Below, piece by piece: positions 44,782 through 56,354 of a stretch of DNA of 64,000 bases. The stretch is taken from NCBI GenBank assembly GCA_006538405.1, contig BJKQ01000004.1, forward strand, positions 744,001-808,000, read 5' to 3'. Within the stretch, counting starts at the first letter, position 1. Each line of letters starts with the position of its first letter. Below the pieces are notes generated by a model. It saw nothing but the letters and a program-made list of their open reading frames with translations, did no database searches and had not been told where the DNA came from. Position numbers and translations under genes: made by a program. The DNA is from Hansfordia pulvinata (Eukaryota; Ascomycota; Sordariomycetes; Xylariales).

Positions 44782-47700
44782 TCAGAGCTCCTCGTGAGCC
44801 GGCTTCTTTTCTCCCTCGCCCTCCGCCTTGGCCTCCTCCTGACCTTCAGGCTTGGCCTCCTCGGCGCTCTCGCCGCCCGCACCATCGGCTTTGGGCAGGT
44901 TCTTCAGCATCTCGGCAATGTCGGGCATGCCCTCGCCGCCTTCGCCGCCCATCTTCTTCAACATCTCGGCAATGTCGGGCATGCCCTCACCACCAGCGCC
45001 GCCGGCGCCGCCAAACATCTTCAGAAGCTGCTCCATGTCAGGCATTTCCTCCTGGGCCTTCTTCTGCGACTTCTTGGCCTTGAGCGCCATCTTCTCGGCC
45101 ACCGTCTTGAGCTTGTTGGTCCGCTCTAGCACGTCCTTGCTCTTGATGGCGGGGTCGGCCGTATCAGGCAGCGCCTCCTGCGCCGTCAGCTTCTCCTCGA
45201 GCCACTCCGAGGTCGACTTGGCCACCTCCTCGAGCTCCTCCAAGTCAGCTCTGCTGTAGATGAAGGGGGTAGCAGCCGGCTTGGGCGCCGAGGTCGTCTC
45301 CGAGCTCTCCACCTCTGAGTCGGCGCCGGGCGTCTCGGCCGAGTCGGCGTCGGGAGCGGCAGTGGAAGAGGATGCCTCCTGCGAGGATGTGTGCGACTCA
45401 AGACCGAGCTTGATCTTCTCCATCAAGGTCTTGGTCGTCTCCAGGGCCTCCTGCATGCTCTTGATCACGTTGGGTCTGCTCTCAGCCTCGGCGATTCTCT
45501 TGTCAATGGGGGCAACCAGCTCCTTCAGCTCCTTGAGCTTGGCCGTGAACTGGTCCTTGGTGGCATTCTCCGCTTCATCCTCGAGCCAGTCCCGAGCATC
45601 GCCCGACTTCTGCCTCAGGCTCTCGCGCTCCTCTTCGGTGGAGAACTTCTCGAAGCTCTCGGTGTCGAGGACATCGCGGATCTTGTAGCAGAAGGCCTCG
45701 AGCTTGTTCAGGGCTTCCTCGCGGGCGCGACGAGCCTTGTCAGAGGTCTCGAAAGCCTTGATACGGTCCTTGGCCTTGGAGACCTCGGACTTGGTGAGCT
45801 GAGGAGCGCCGGCAAACTCGATGGTGACCGAAACGGGAACAGACACGACGGTTTTCTGCGGCGGCTCGGGGGTGGCCTCGGCAGCCTCGGTGGACTCGGT
45901 AGCCGAAGATGCCGTGTCCGCGGATGAAGTCGAGGTAGACTCGACGGAAGAGGTCGTGGCGGTGTCGGTAGAGGCCGTGGTGGAGTCGGCCTCGGCGGAC
46001 TCGCCCTCGCCCAGAGGCTGCTGGTCCTTGTCCTTGCCGAACCCAAACAGGTTCTTGACGCCGTTCAGAACGCCTTCCTTCTTGGGCGCATCGACCTCGC
46101 ACTCGACAAAGGCCTTGGTGACCTCAACCTCGCCGTTGGAGTTGCTCAGGCGCGCAGAGAACTTGAACTGGATATCAGCCTTGGCACAGCCCTTGTCGAG
46201 AACCAGCGAGGCGGCAGAGGCAGTCAGGTTCTTGGTGGTGAGGGTCTTGAGCGCCTTCTCCACGGCACCCTCGGCAGAGGGGATCTCCTGGTAGAAGTTG
46301 ACGTCGAAATTCTCGTTGTTGGAGAAGGTGAGCTCCTTGTAGACGCCGCCCTGCTGAGATCGCTCAGTCCAGATACGCTGCTGCTGGGGCTGGTCCAGGT
46401 CGTCGGCCCACTTCATGCCGACGGCGTAGCCAGTCACGTCCGAGGTGCGAATCTCCTTGACTCGGAAGCTGGGGCTGAGATCGGCTCCCTTGAAACCGGC
46501 GCCGAAAACAGCAGCCTCGTCCGAGTTGACGTTGCTGCGGAGCTTCTCGGCCCCGGCAATCTTCTCGAGCTCCTTCTGAACGAAGGGGGTGCGCGTGGCG
46601 CCACCGTGGAGGATGATGGAGTCGATCTGCTTGATGTCCAGCTCGGCCATGTCGAGAGCCTGCTGCACAGCAGCGCGAACTCTTCCAGCACAGCTCTCGG
46701 CCAGCTTCTCGAAGTCGGCGCGGTTGATCTTGTACTTGAAGTCGATTTCCTCGTACAGGCCCTCGAAGCTTGCCGCGGCGTCTTGGATGGCGCTCAGAAC
46801 GTGGCGGAGCCTCTGGGCCTCCTTGACAAGCTTCGCCATGGCGCGGCCGTGAGACTTGACGCCCTCGGCAGTGACACCGGCCTTCTTGGCCGCGGGGGAC
46901 TCGACAAAGTTGGAGATCATGTCGTCCACAATGAGGTAGTTCAGGTAGTCGCCGCCAGCAGACCGGTCCCAGCCGCTGCCAATGGCCTGAACCTGCTGGA
47001 CGGTCTTGTTGAACTTGCCCACGTCCTTGACGGAGCGGCCCTGGAACTTCATGATGGTGGCCTTTGTGGAGCCAGCACCCATGTCGAAGACCATGTTGAT
47101 CTCGGGCTTGCCTCCCTCATTGACGGTGGGGAAGGTGCGCGAGGTGGCGTAGTTGAGACCAACGGCCACGCCGTCGCTGAGGAGCGACAAGACCTTGAGG
47201 CCAACAAGCTCGGCGGCGATCTTCACGGCGCGCTTCTCCTCGGCGGTGTAGAACGGAGGGACGGTGATGACGGCGGAGCGAACGCTGGTGTCGGGACCAG
47301 CGAGGACCTCGGCATTGCGCTGGATGCTCTGCAGCTGCATGGCCAACAGCTCCTCGACCAGCCAGGCAGCCTCCTTGGCGGTGGCCTTGCTCTTGAAGGC
47401 GGCGGTGCCACGGGTCTTGTGGGCCTCGACCTGGAGGGCGGGGTGGCGGGCGAGGTACTCGGTGACGGCGTCATCGCCAACGGGCAGGGCCAGGAGGGTC
47501 TTCAGGTTGGGGTAGACATCGTGGGGGAAGCGAGCAGCGAGGGCGATGGCGTCGGAGCCGTAGGCCCGCTCGGGGTAGGCGCCAGAGGCGGGGGAGGAGG
47601 GGCTTAAAGGCGACGGCGGAGGTCTCCTTGCGGCGCGAGTCCTTGGTGAGGACAATCTCGAGGGGGATGCCGGGCTTGACGAGGGCGGCCTTGATGTATT

Positions 47701-47806
47701 CGGTGCCGAGATCAACGCCGAGAACAGCCGAGGCGGCAAAGACGTTGGTGGAAAAGGCCAACACGGCGCAGAGGACTATCGACCGGAGGGAGGACAGGTG
47801 CGCCAT
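44782..47806 (-). CDS. lhs1: ER-lumenal Hsp70-family chaperone / nucleotide exchange factor (Lhs1/GRP170)
   Basis: About 1008 residues if two missing bases are restored. ER signal peptide (SIVLCAVLAFSTNVFAASA), then the Hsp70 ATPase signatures VLGVDLGTEYIKAALV, VFDMGAGSTKATIMKF and IILHGGATRTPF. A long C-terminal helical extension has acidic Ser/Thr-rich stretches, and near the end Met/Gly-rich repeats (MPDIAEMLKKMGGEGGEG). It ends AHEEL, an HDEL-like ER retrieval signal. Lhs1/GRP170 proteins act as exchange factors for BiP and hold unfolded clients. The frame breaks between 47590 and 47605 (+ strand G5 and G4 runs), just after ETSAVAFKP and before ASGAYPERAYG. The offset equals two missing bases (or one extra). 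A short internal ATG frame starts at 47739 but lacks the signal peptide. Confidence 0.92.
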
Positions 47807-50093
47807 GATGGGCAGTGAGGGCGAAAAGCTCGCCGGCGGGACTGGGGGTGCCAGCGATTGGGAGGTTCTGCGAGGTTGGTGGCGCCGAGGGACGGGGGAT
47901 ATAAGTGTGTGCGGGCGGGTGATTTTGGGCGCGGCTGATGCTCGATTCGCGCCCAGCAGACAAGCAAGCACACAACCAGCAGCAACAGGACAAGGAGAGA
48001 GAGGGGGGGAAATAAAAACAGAGTCAAGCAATTATTCGGATCATAAACGAACCAGTCTATCAATCAAAACCAGGGATGAATTGGAGAGGAGGAAAGAAGA
48101 GGAGGGCATGCGTGCGAGGGGCGAGGGCGACGTGTGCATTTGCGCCGGGCCGTGAAGGCGCTGGAAGGGATCTGTCCTCAAGGCCAAATATAAAACGGCA
48201 GCTGTTCCTCTGGCGCCGCCAGGGCCAGGTACCGGTGTTTCCTACACGAGTGGAGGCTCCGCGCCGCCGCCACCGCCCAAAGACTGGTGCAGTGGTCTAC
48301 GGGTGTTCCTAGCGCCCAATTCGTTAGTAGCCCGTCGGGCCCGGCAGGGATTCCGGGCGATAGCGGTCGCACTGGGCGGGCTGCTGCTGCGGTACGAGTA
48401 CCTAACCTTACCTGCTGGCAATGTACGCCCGGTCATGTCCAGTATTGGCAGAATTTCAAGATACCTACCAACGATTCCATCTCTAATCTGGCGAGGAGCA
48501 TGATCTCGCTACCGAACAGGTACATCCAATGCCCACCTCGACAGCTACGAGTATTCGTCCTACTTGGGTGAGGCTTTCCATCCATCCCAATGGAAGAAGC
48601 CCGTTCTGTTCCTGGATCGCAGGGATCCATACTACGAGTAAAGGCAGGCGCACCTCTGGTGGCTGGATGTACCTCTGCGGCGCCGATCCCAGCGCCAGGT
48701 ACATGGACAAAGAGGTGGTCTCTCCGGCCGGTGGCAGCGAAGGAAAGGACAACTTTCACCTCGGCCCTCCACTTGCAATCAACGGGATGACGATGAAGCC
48801 CCCGGCCCTGGAGGACGGACGTGACAAGCTTCCAGCCACCACGCACCGTCTGATTGGCTCGACTAAAGATAGAAACCCTGCCTGCTGATGGGGACTCAGT
48901 GGGCTGGGCGTGGCCTGGCACTCTGGGACCGACATCCATTGCCCAGCCACAGGCACCGACCGGGCTTCAATGCGTTACCATACCATTATCACATCCGCAT
49001 GTGAAAAGGCCGGTCTGGCGTGGCCGTGGACCCCTTGGCAGGGCCTTTGGCCGTCCTCGTCCGCCTTGGCGAGCAGGAATGCCTGTGCGATTTACGTACT
49101 ATGAGTCAACTCCATACGTGTACGCATTCGGTGTGTTGATTCGCCAGGCTCTTCCTGAGACGAGAAATCTGAATACGACTGCCTCAGCCTGGGTACATCT
49201 ACCAGGTATTGTGTTGGGGCCCTATGAGTTGGGGATATACTCCGTAGACGGGGCGACAACCTCGGCTTGAGCATTGTGCTGGTCCAGGCCACTCAGCGCC
49301 GCTCGTAGGAGGTAGGTACTTGAGAATGGCCGCTGCTTTAAGGCGTATACGCGTAGAGAGATTGCCGCTGACGACTGCTGATCGCCCATGCTCGTACATG
49401 TATGCAGGAACGCCAGACATGGCATGCAAACCGACCTTATGCGCTCTTGGCGATTGCAAGACCAATGACTTCATTATTGTGCTTCGCTCACTGCCGTGTT
49501 GGAGGCTTTCCTTGCCAGGTGATCCCAAGTGCGTGAAGACGGGAAAAATCGGATTTGGTCGCTCAAACAACAACGACACGCGGTTTCTCCTCCAGCTGTA
49601 ATGCCATGTACCTCTATATTCTTTGGACGTATGCACTCTGTGTACGTAGGTAGGTATAGTAGGTATAGTAGGTAGGTAGGTACATGTAGGTATCTGGGTC
49701 CATTACCTGTCAGGTCCGGTCCCGTCTCGCCGTACTAAAGTAGGTACCCTCAAAGATGGAAGACACCATTTGCCCATGTGATGTGCCGTTGCACGATCAA
49801 TCTCCGCATTCCACCAACATCAATGCGGGGTGAACAGAACAAGGCGGGAGAGCGTCGGCCGCCGCTCCTCCACCTCCCGAGCTGAGCCGCCCGCCGGACA
49901 CTAGGGCAAGGCAAGGCAAAGAAAAGACACCGGCAGAGACACCTCGGCCTGCCCAAGAGGAGACTACTGGACTGTGGTCCTGGACTGGCCCGGACCGCAT
50001 CCGTGTGGTAGGAATCCATAACTGACCTTCCAGCCAACGGCTCACCCCGCGTCCCGTACGACCATCTTCACAGCGACGACCACCCCTGTCACC
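47807..50093. other. Intergenic between lhs1 and the SDR gene
   Basis: Divergent promoters. No supported gene. Contains TAGG/TATAG-type repeats (49646-49680) and TACGAGTA words near 48400 and 48545. Confidence 0.6.
49646..49680. repeat. TAGG/TATAG-rich imperfect tandem repeat
   Basis: GTAGGTAGGTATAGTAGG-type units in non-coding DNA, like the TAGG runs elsewhere in the window. Confidence 0.8.
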
Positions 50094-51137
50094 ATGCCTG
50101 CTGCCGACAACGACATCAAGGGCCGTCTGGCCCTCATCACGGGCGCCTCCGGAGGGTAAGCCGAGACCAGACACCCATCCCCGTCTCCCCGTCCCCGATG
50201 GGGCGCCCCTCACGGCCATCGCTGACGTGGTGTTGTTGTTCTCCAGCATCGGCGCCGGCTGTGCCCGGGACCTGTGGAGCCACGGCGTGTCCCTGGCGCT
50301 CACCTGCTTCCAGAACCGGCAGCCGCTGGACGACCTGGTGGCGGATCTGACCGGCTCCGGCCCGGCCGAGCGCTACAAAGGACAGCACATCTCGGTGCAC
50401 ACCGTCGACACGAGCTCGGCCGGCGACCTGGAGCGCCTGTTCCGCGAGGTCGGCGAGGCGCACGGGCGGGGCGGCCCGGACATACTCGTGTCCAACGCGG
50501 GGTACGGCAAGCGGCGGCCGGGCATCCTGGACGTCAGCGTCGACGAGTTCGACCACACCATCAGCGTCAACCTGCGCGCCTCCTTCATCCTGGCCAAGCT
50601 CGCCATCCCGGACATGGAGGCCCGGGCTTGGGGGCGCATCGTCTTCATCTCGTCCATCGCCGCCATTGGGGCGGCATCAACGCGTGCCACTAGTAAGTGT
50701 CTCCCCTCTCGCCGGTCTTTTTTTTTTCTTTTTTCTTTCTCTCTACTCCGGCTCCGGATGATCTTGGGGACAGGAGGAGACTCGGTGTAAACGAGTACGC
50801 CAGTGGATGGTTTCCTAACTTACCCTGCCCACCCAACTAACCTCCCTGCGTTACCTCCAGCGCCGCCTCCAAAGCAGGCCTGACGGGCATGATGAAGAAC
50901 CTGGCCAGCAGGCACGCCGGGTCGGGCATCACGGTCAACGACGTGGCGCCGGCCATGATTGGCGAGACGGGCATGATCCCCGACGCCAAGTTCGTCGAGG
51001 GCACGCCCGGCGACATCCGCAACATCCCCGTCGGCCGCCTCGGCACGCCCCAGGAGTGCGCCAACGTCGTCACCATGCTGTGCCGGACGGGCTACATGAC
51101 GGGCCAGAGCCTGCTGCTGAGCGGAGGTCTGAAGTGA
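50094..51137 (+). CDS. Short-chain dehydrogenase/reductase (FabG-like 3-oxoacyl reductase family)
   Basis: Exons 50094-50155, 50247-50692 and 50861-51137, 261 residues with one added base. Classical SDR motifs: ALITGASGGIGAG (cofactor), ILVSNAGYG, IVFISSIAAIGG with the catalytic Ser, and ACHYAASKAG with the catalytic Tyr/Lys split across intron 2. Ending LLLSGGLK. Read literally, the frame gives ASTRATS in place of the Tyr motif. A fifth G in the GGGG at 50668-50671 shifts it so that the Tyr codon is formed exactly across the second splice junction (TA|C), which is strong evidence of a missing base. Substrate cannot be inferred; FabG-like members reduce 3-ketoacyl or other carbonyls with NADPH. 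Confidence 0.87.
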
Positions 51138-52462
51138 TGGGAGGGAGGGTACAGTGACTAGCTGACGACGGGACCATGAGGTGGGAAGGATGGGCTGGGC
51201 CATTTTCTTGGCCTGGTCTGGGTTGTTTCTGTTGCAGACGGAGACCAGGCTTTTGCACAGGGTGAAAGGGTCCAGATCGACTTTTTCCGCCTCGTCCGGG
51301 GAATCCAGTCACGACTTACAATTAGCCATATCGCTGTGTCTTATCCAGTGAAGTGACAACGGGCTTCTGGGATGGGAATCTCGCGCCGCCCACCCGAATG
51401 AATCGCCATCCAAGAAGCAACCCGAAATCAAATCTCGATGTGTGAGAAGCGGCGGTGGCTGTGCAATGCAAGCCGCCTGAATCTCCCCTGCAGCTCGTTG
51501 CCTTGTTCGGCGGCGCGGGCTTTCTGCGTGCCACCGCAATACGAGTAGTCTTCTAGAGTGATGAGCTGTGCGCCTCTGCCCCTCATCAGTGTGTGGAGAG
51601 GCCCCGCGGCGGCATAATCGTACGAACCCGATACTCCGTAATACAGGCCGTCAAGGGTCCCCGTGCCGCTGAGTGCCCGTCCCGTACATGTAGATACGGC
51701 CCCGCGCACGGAGAACGGAGTACGTGCCTACGTACGTACGAGACGGAGTGCGGAGGGGCCAATCAATACTGGGGCCGGGGGCCACTTACACCTCATAATG
51801 ACTTGATATTATCAGCCCATCACCCACGGCGCCTCGATCATGCAGCTGCACAAAGCAAGGAAGTGCGGCCTTTTGCGAATGATGGCAATTGACCACTTCC
51901 TGTGCCTGTTTTCCCTGTTATCGGCAAATTCGCACAACGGCATTCCTGTCCCACGCTAAACTCCCACCGGTGAACCACACTCGCGACTCCGTGTGACTGG
52001 ACGCCACTCGTACCTGGACTGGACCCTACCTATGACTTCATGAGCCGCCCTCAGCCCGCCGGCGGCTTCTGAAGCGTGTTCCCCGTCTTTTACCTGGCAG
52101 GCAACCTGCGCACACCATCGCATCATCAGAAAACGGCCACATCGCTGTGTCGTTGGTTGTACCAAAACGCCTTGAATACTCAGCTCGATGTCCGGTCAGC
52201 ATAGAACGCAACACGACATCTTGTTGACCCGCGAGTGCCCACCAACCAGTCCAAAACCCAAACTCAGTGCCGCAATTTCCAGGGTCCAACCGCCACCTTC
52301 ATTCACCCTTCCCAAGCTCCAACGGGCTGCTATCCCACCAAAACTGCGCACAGCTCCCAGACCAATCCCGTTTCCCACGAAACAACGAAGCAAAACACAC
52401 AAAGAGCCAAAGGAAGAGACAGTAGAAAAAAAACGGGGGAGACCCGCCGCTCAACAACAACA
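51138..52462. other. Intergenic between SDR and GNAT genes
   Basis: No supported gene. The last ~250 bp are C/A-rich and lead into the GNAT start codon at 52463. Confidence 0.6.
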
Positions 52463-53704
52463 ATGGCGACGCCCTTCATCGCCTTCCAGGAGCCCACGTC
52501 GCTGGCGGGCTACGACCGGACGCAGGCGCCGGACGCGCAGGTCGTCGCCGCGGGGCTGGGGGACGACACCACTACCACCACCACCAACAACGCCGCCGCC
52601 GCCGCCGCCGCCGTCTCTCCGGCCACCTCCTTCTCCTCGACCGCCTCCGCCGCCAACGCCGTGCCCGCGACCTTCCGCGACGCCATGACGGTCCGCGAGG
52701 CCGTCTTCGTCCGCGAGCAAGGGGTGCCCCTCGAGTACGAGCACGACGCCGACGACGCCCGGTCCTGCCACTGGGTGCTGTACGCCTCGGTCAACCGGAG
52801 GAAGAAGCCCTCCTCGCCCCACCTCAACGACGAGGGGAGAGGAGGAGGAGACGCTGCTCCCCGGCCTGCAGCGGCCGCCGCCGACGCGCCCCCGCCCCCT
52901 CCGGAGCCGAGTCCCTGCCCATCGCCACCATGCGCGTCGTGCCCTTCCCCCACCCCCGCACCCGCCCGACGGCGCCTGGTACGTCGACGGCAAGCTGTGC
53001 GAGCCGCCCGCCGGCCACGGGGAGCGCATGCGGGGCGCCGAGGAGGCTCGGAGGGAGGCGGAGAAGAAGGACGAGCAGCAGGAGGAAGAAGATCAGAAGA
53101 AGAAGAAGAAGCGGGAACGCGAGCGGGAAGGGGGCGAGAGCAGACAAGACGGAGAAGAAGAGGGAGAAGAAGAGGAAGAAGAAGAAGGAGAAGAAGGAAA
53201 AGAAGGAAAAGAAGCACGCCCCCGGCGTCGGGGATCTCGGCGGCGGCCAGGGAGCGCCTGCAGGCGCCGCGGACGCTGAGCGCGTCCGAGGAGGCGCGGC
53301 AGGGCTCGGCGCTTCCCTACGGGGCGGACCGGGCGACGACGCTGCACGACGGGACGGAGCCGTACGTCAAGATCGGGCGCATGGCCGTGCTGCCCGAGTT
53401 CCGCGGCCGCAGGGTCTCGGGCCAGCTGTGGCGGTCCGCCCGCCGCTGGCTCGAGGACAACCCGGCCTACTTCGACCCCAGCGTCGCCGCCCGCGGCATG
53501 CACCAGCTGCGCGCCGCCAGCGCCGGCGACATCCCCAGGTGGGGCGGGCTCGTCTGCGCGCACGCCCAGGAGGCCGCCCGCGGCGTCTACGAGCGCTGGG
53601 GCTTCCGCGTCGACGAGGGCATGGGCCGCTGGCACGAGGAGGGCATCCCCCACGTCGGCATGTTCATCCGCCTCAACGTCAACCGGACCGACCCCGTGGT
53701 TTGA
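52463..53704 (+). CDS. GNAT-family N-acetyltransferase with large charged insertion
   Basis: Start MATPFIAFQEPTSLAGYDRT, 414 residues after three added bases. The N-terminal half of a GNAT fold is present (MTVREAVFVREQGVPLEYEH, CHWVLYASV, then SLPIATMRVVPF). A Lys/Glu/Arg-rich stretch of roughly 100 residues interrupts it. The acetyl-CoA-binding half follows: VKIGRMAVLPEFRGRRVSGQ, then LWRSARRWLED, ending MFIRLNVNRTDPVV. The pyrophosphate-loop motif (R/Q-x-x-G-x-G/A) appears as RGRRVSGQ, so slightly degenerate. Frame breaks fall near 52890-52905, at the C5 run 52953-52957 and near 53160-53230; each is repaired by one base. The acceptor substrate is unknown. The MTVREAVFVREQ opening resembles ElaA/GNAT-type proteins, though that is only a similarity. 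Confidence 0.75.
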   Translation: MATPFIAFQEPTSLAGYDRTQAPDAQVVAAGLGDDTTTTTTNNAAAAAAAVSPATSFSSTASAANAVPATFRDAMTVREAVFVREQGVPLEYEHDADDARSCHWVLYASVNRRKKPSSPHLNDEGRGGGDAAPRPAAAAADAPPPPPEPSPCPSPPCASCPSPTPAPARRRLVRRRQAVRAARRPRGAHAGRRGGSEGGGEEGRAAGGRRSEEEEEAGTRAGRGREQTRRRRRGRRRGRRRRRRRKRRKRSTPPASGISAAARERLQAPRTLSASEEARQGSALPYGADRATTLHDGTEPYVKIGRMAVLPEFRGRRVSGQLWRSARRWLEDNPAYFDPSVAARGMHQLRAASAGDIPRWGGLVCAHAQEAARGVYERWGFRVDEGMGRWHEEGIPHVGMFIRLNVNRTDPVV

Positions 53705-54181
53705 GCGTGCTTTGACGAGACTTCGAGTCAATCATCCCGCAGCTGTCGTCGTGCCGCTTGGCGCTGATTGTACCGAATCCCACGTGCCTTGCTTGGTATA
53801 TTCTGATAGAACATACCCTATCGACAGTTTCAGTCTTGACTTTAGTCTCCAGTAACTGGCCTGCTTGAAAAAAAAACCAGTCTGATATCCCCAATTAGCC
53901 TATGGTCTGACAGTTCAGCTGCCATCGCCTCGCTCAGTCACCGTGCAAAAAAAGAACAAGGCGCGTAACCTCGTGAAGCATGTCGTCTTATTTCATTTTT
54001 GCCCGTTTGCCGGGCAGAGCTTTTTTATTGAGTGAGCCCTACGTGACTATATTCGTCATGCCATTGGAACCACATCCCGCCTGGACCATTTAACGCACGA
54101 AATGCAAGGTGGAAAAGAGAGCCCAGATCGTCCACGCCGTAGAAAATCCCATGCCAATAAAACCAAGAAACCCCCGCCTCT
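53705..54181. other. Convergent spacer between GNAT and uS7 genes
   Basis: 3' UTRs of two convergent genes. No gene seen. Confidence 0.6.
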
Positions 54182-55274
54182 TTAACGGTTGCTCTTGGCG
54201 ACACGCTCCAGCTCGTCCTTCTTCTTGATGGCGTACGAGTTGCTGCTGCCCTTGGCGGCGTTGATCAGCTCCTCGGCCAGGCACTCGGAAATGGACTTGA
54301 TGTTGCGGAAGGCGGCCTCGCGGGCGCCGGTGGTGAGCAGGGAGATGGCCTGGTTGACTCTGCGCAGGGGAGAGACATCGACGGCCTGTCTGCGGACGGT
54401 ACCGGCGGAACCGATACGGGTGGAGTCTTCGCGGGGACCGCAGTTGACAATGGCGTCGACGGCGATCTGGATGGGGTTCTGGTCGGTCATCAGGTGGATC
54501 TGCAAGGGTGCCTCGTTAGTTTCCCATCATTTATCTTCTTTATCACTTTTCCAAGGCGCGTTCGGTTGGACAGGGCGGGTTTCCGCGGAGAGGAGGGGCC
54601 GGCTTACGATCTCGAAAGAGTGGGCAACAATGCGGACGGCCTTGAGCTTCTTGCCGTTGTTGCGGCCGTGCATCATCAGAGAGTTGGTCAGGCGCTCAAT
54701 GATGGGGCAGTTGGCCTTGCGGAAGCGCTTGACGGCGAAGCGACCGGCGGAGTGGGGGATGTAGACCGGGGCCCGGATCTGGATGTAGTCGCTGTGGGAA
54801 GGACATCGTTAGTTGATGTTCGGTCGGTTGGCCTTCCTCAACCACGCCCTCGACCCGATTCTCTCCCAGCCGAGTTGGGTTGTCCTGATGCTTTGTTGCC
54901 CAATACCATTCCTTGCTCTTTTTGCATCTTCTCGTACTTTGGCTTTTCCGAACAATGGTACCGGCAAAGAATTCGGGTCTTCGGGCGGGCTTCGGATCGG
55001 GTCGTATCGTATTCGTCGACTTACGTCAGGGAGATGTCCCGGATCTCAACATCCTCGTAGCTCCCTGCAAAGCGGCCAAGTCAGCAAACCAATTCTTCCG
55101 CAGAACAAAAAATCCGTGTGCCGGGCAGCTCGGGCGCGCGGGCGCGGGCGCGGGCGCAGAAAGGAGGTGCAACGCACATCTGTTGAACAGCTTCACGGAG
55201 CCAATCTCGGACACAACATCCTTGGGCAGGACCTGCTGGTTGGAGGTCTCGACCTCGATCTCTCCGTCAGACAT
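54182..55274 (-). CDS. rps5: 40S ribosomal protein S5 (uS7)
   Basis: Exons 55274-55178, 55064-55025, 54791-54608 and 54499-54182, total 212 residues, the normal RPS5 length. Start [20 protein letters not shown]. Core motifs [40 protein letters not shown] and the terminal [18 protein letters not shown] agree with eukaryotic uS7, which binds the 18S rRNA 3' major domain near the E site. Introns are short or medium, with the first two donors GTGCGT and GTAAGT. All four exons stay in frame with no repair needed, in contrast to many neighbours. Confidence 0.97.
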
Positions 55275-56354
55275 GTTGGCGATTTGTGGGTGCTGTCGGA
55301 AGTTAGTAGAGGTCGACGTCGGCGCAGGCGTTAAGGCGGGCGGGCGATAGATGGGATGTGGTTGTAGGTCGTCTCGCGAAATTTCCGGACTGCAGAGGTG
55401 AGGGTTGCGCACCAAAATTTTGGGGAAAAACTTCGGTGGTCGAAATTGGCGAGCCACCAGGCCCAAAGTGTGCCTGCAGTGGAAGCCGGCTTGTCTACTG
55501 TTAGGGCTTCCCGGGTGCCCCACCGAGGGGCTGCTAGGAGAGGTGGGCCAATCAGCAATTTTCTTTGTGCTCAGTATGGCCAGCTGGCCGAGTCCCCTGC
55601 CGTCTGGTGAGACGTGAGAGTACTTCGATACTTCATTGCTCGACCAGCGGATCGGTACTGGGGTACTTTCACGGGCCATTCGACCGCCGGCCGCTTTTGA
55701 AGTCGAAGGTTCCGGGGCGCGTCGGGACAACGCCAGAGTGAATTGCTGGTGTGTGTAACTGGGCGGTTTTACAGCTTCGGGATTCTCTATATGCTTGCCG
55801 GCCTCAAGGCCTTTTCCCTATAACTCTGGAAACATAGATACCTGTACGAGGAGCGTCGCCTTGTCTTCCTGCGACCGGCATCCAAACGCTAAGGTGCGAC
55901 GATACAGGCCTGCGCTACTCGTACAGTTATCCCGTCTGGCCTGGCATCGCGGACGTTGTGATGATTGGCTCCTAGCTATCGCTTTGTCGGCAAGATTGGC
56001 GATGCCGTTTGCTGCCTACATGATCCATAGGTAGGAATACAGAGTGCGGGGTCGCGGGTCCATACAGAAGATGTCAGACACGACCAACTTCGTTTGTCGT
56101 GGCTGGCTGCCTTCTTTTCGATTGGCTGCCTGCAGGTGGGCAGGCAGTGAAACAGCCGTGAGGCCCTTAGGCTCTGCCGTTTGACACTGCTGCCCCGGGC
56201 ATCGAGGCTCCCAGCCTGCTGTTAAGAAACCAGAGAACCCTCCTTCGCCAAAAGTCAGACTTCCACGCTTTCTCTCCCCAAGCTCGGCTGTCAGTGGTAT
56301 TCCATCAAACTCATCTTCTCGACCTACACTCACTGGGCAGACAACACTGTCCAA
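55275..56354. other. Divergent promoter region of rps5 and the IFI6-like gene
   Basis: 1.1 kb with no gene. It separates the minus-strand rps5 from the plus-strand IFI6-like gene, so both promoters lie here. Confidence 0.6.

Noticed and set aside
46606..47607. Plus-strand 333-codon frame inside lhs1
   Set aside because: It mirrors the Hsp70 ATPase codons on the other strand; the minus-strand reading has the signature motifs.
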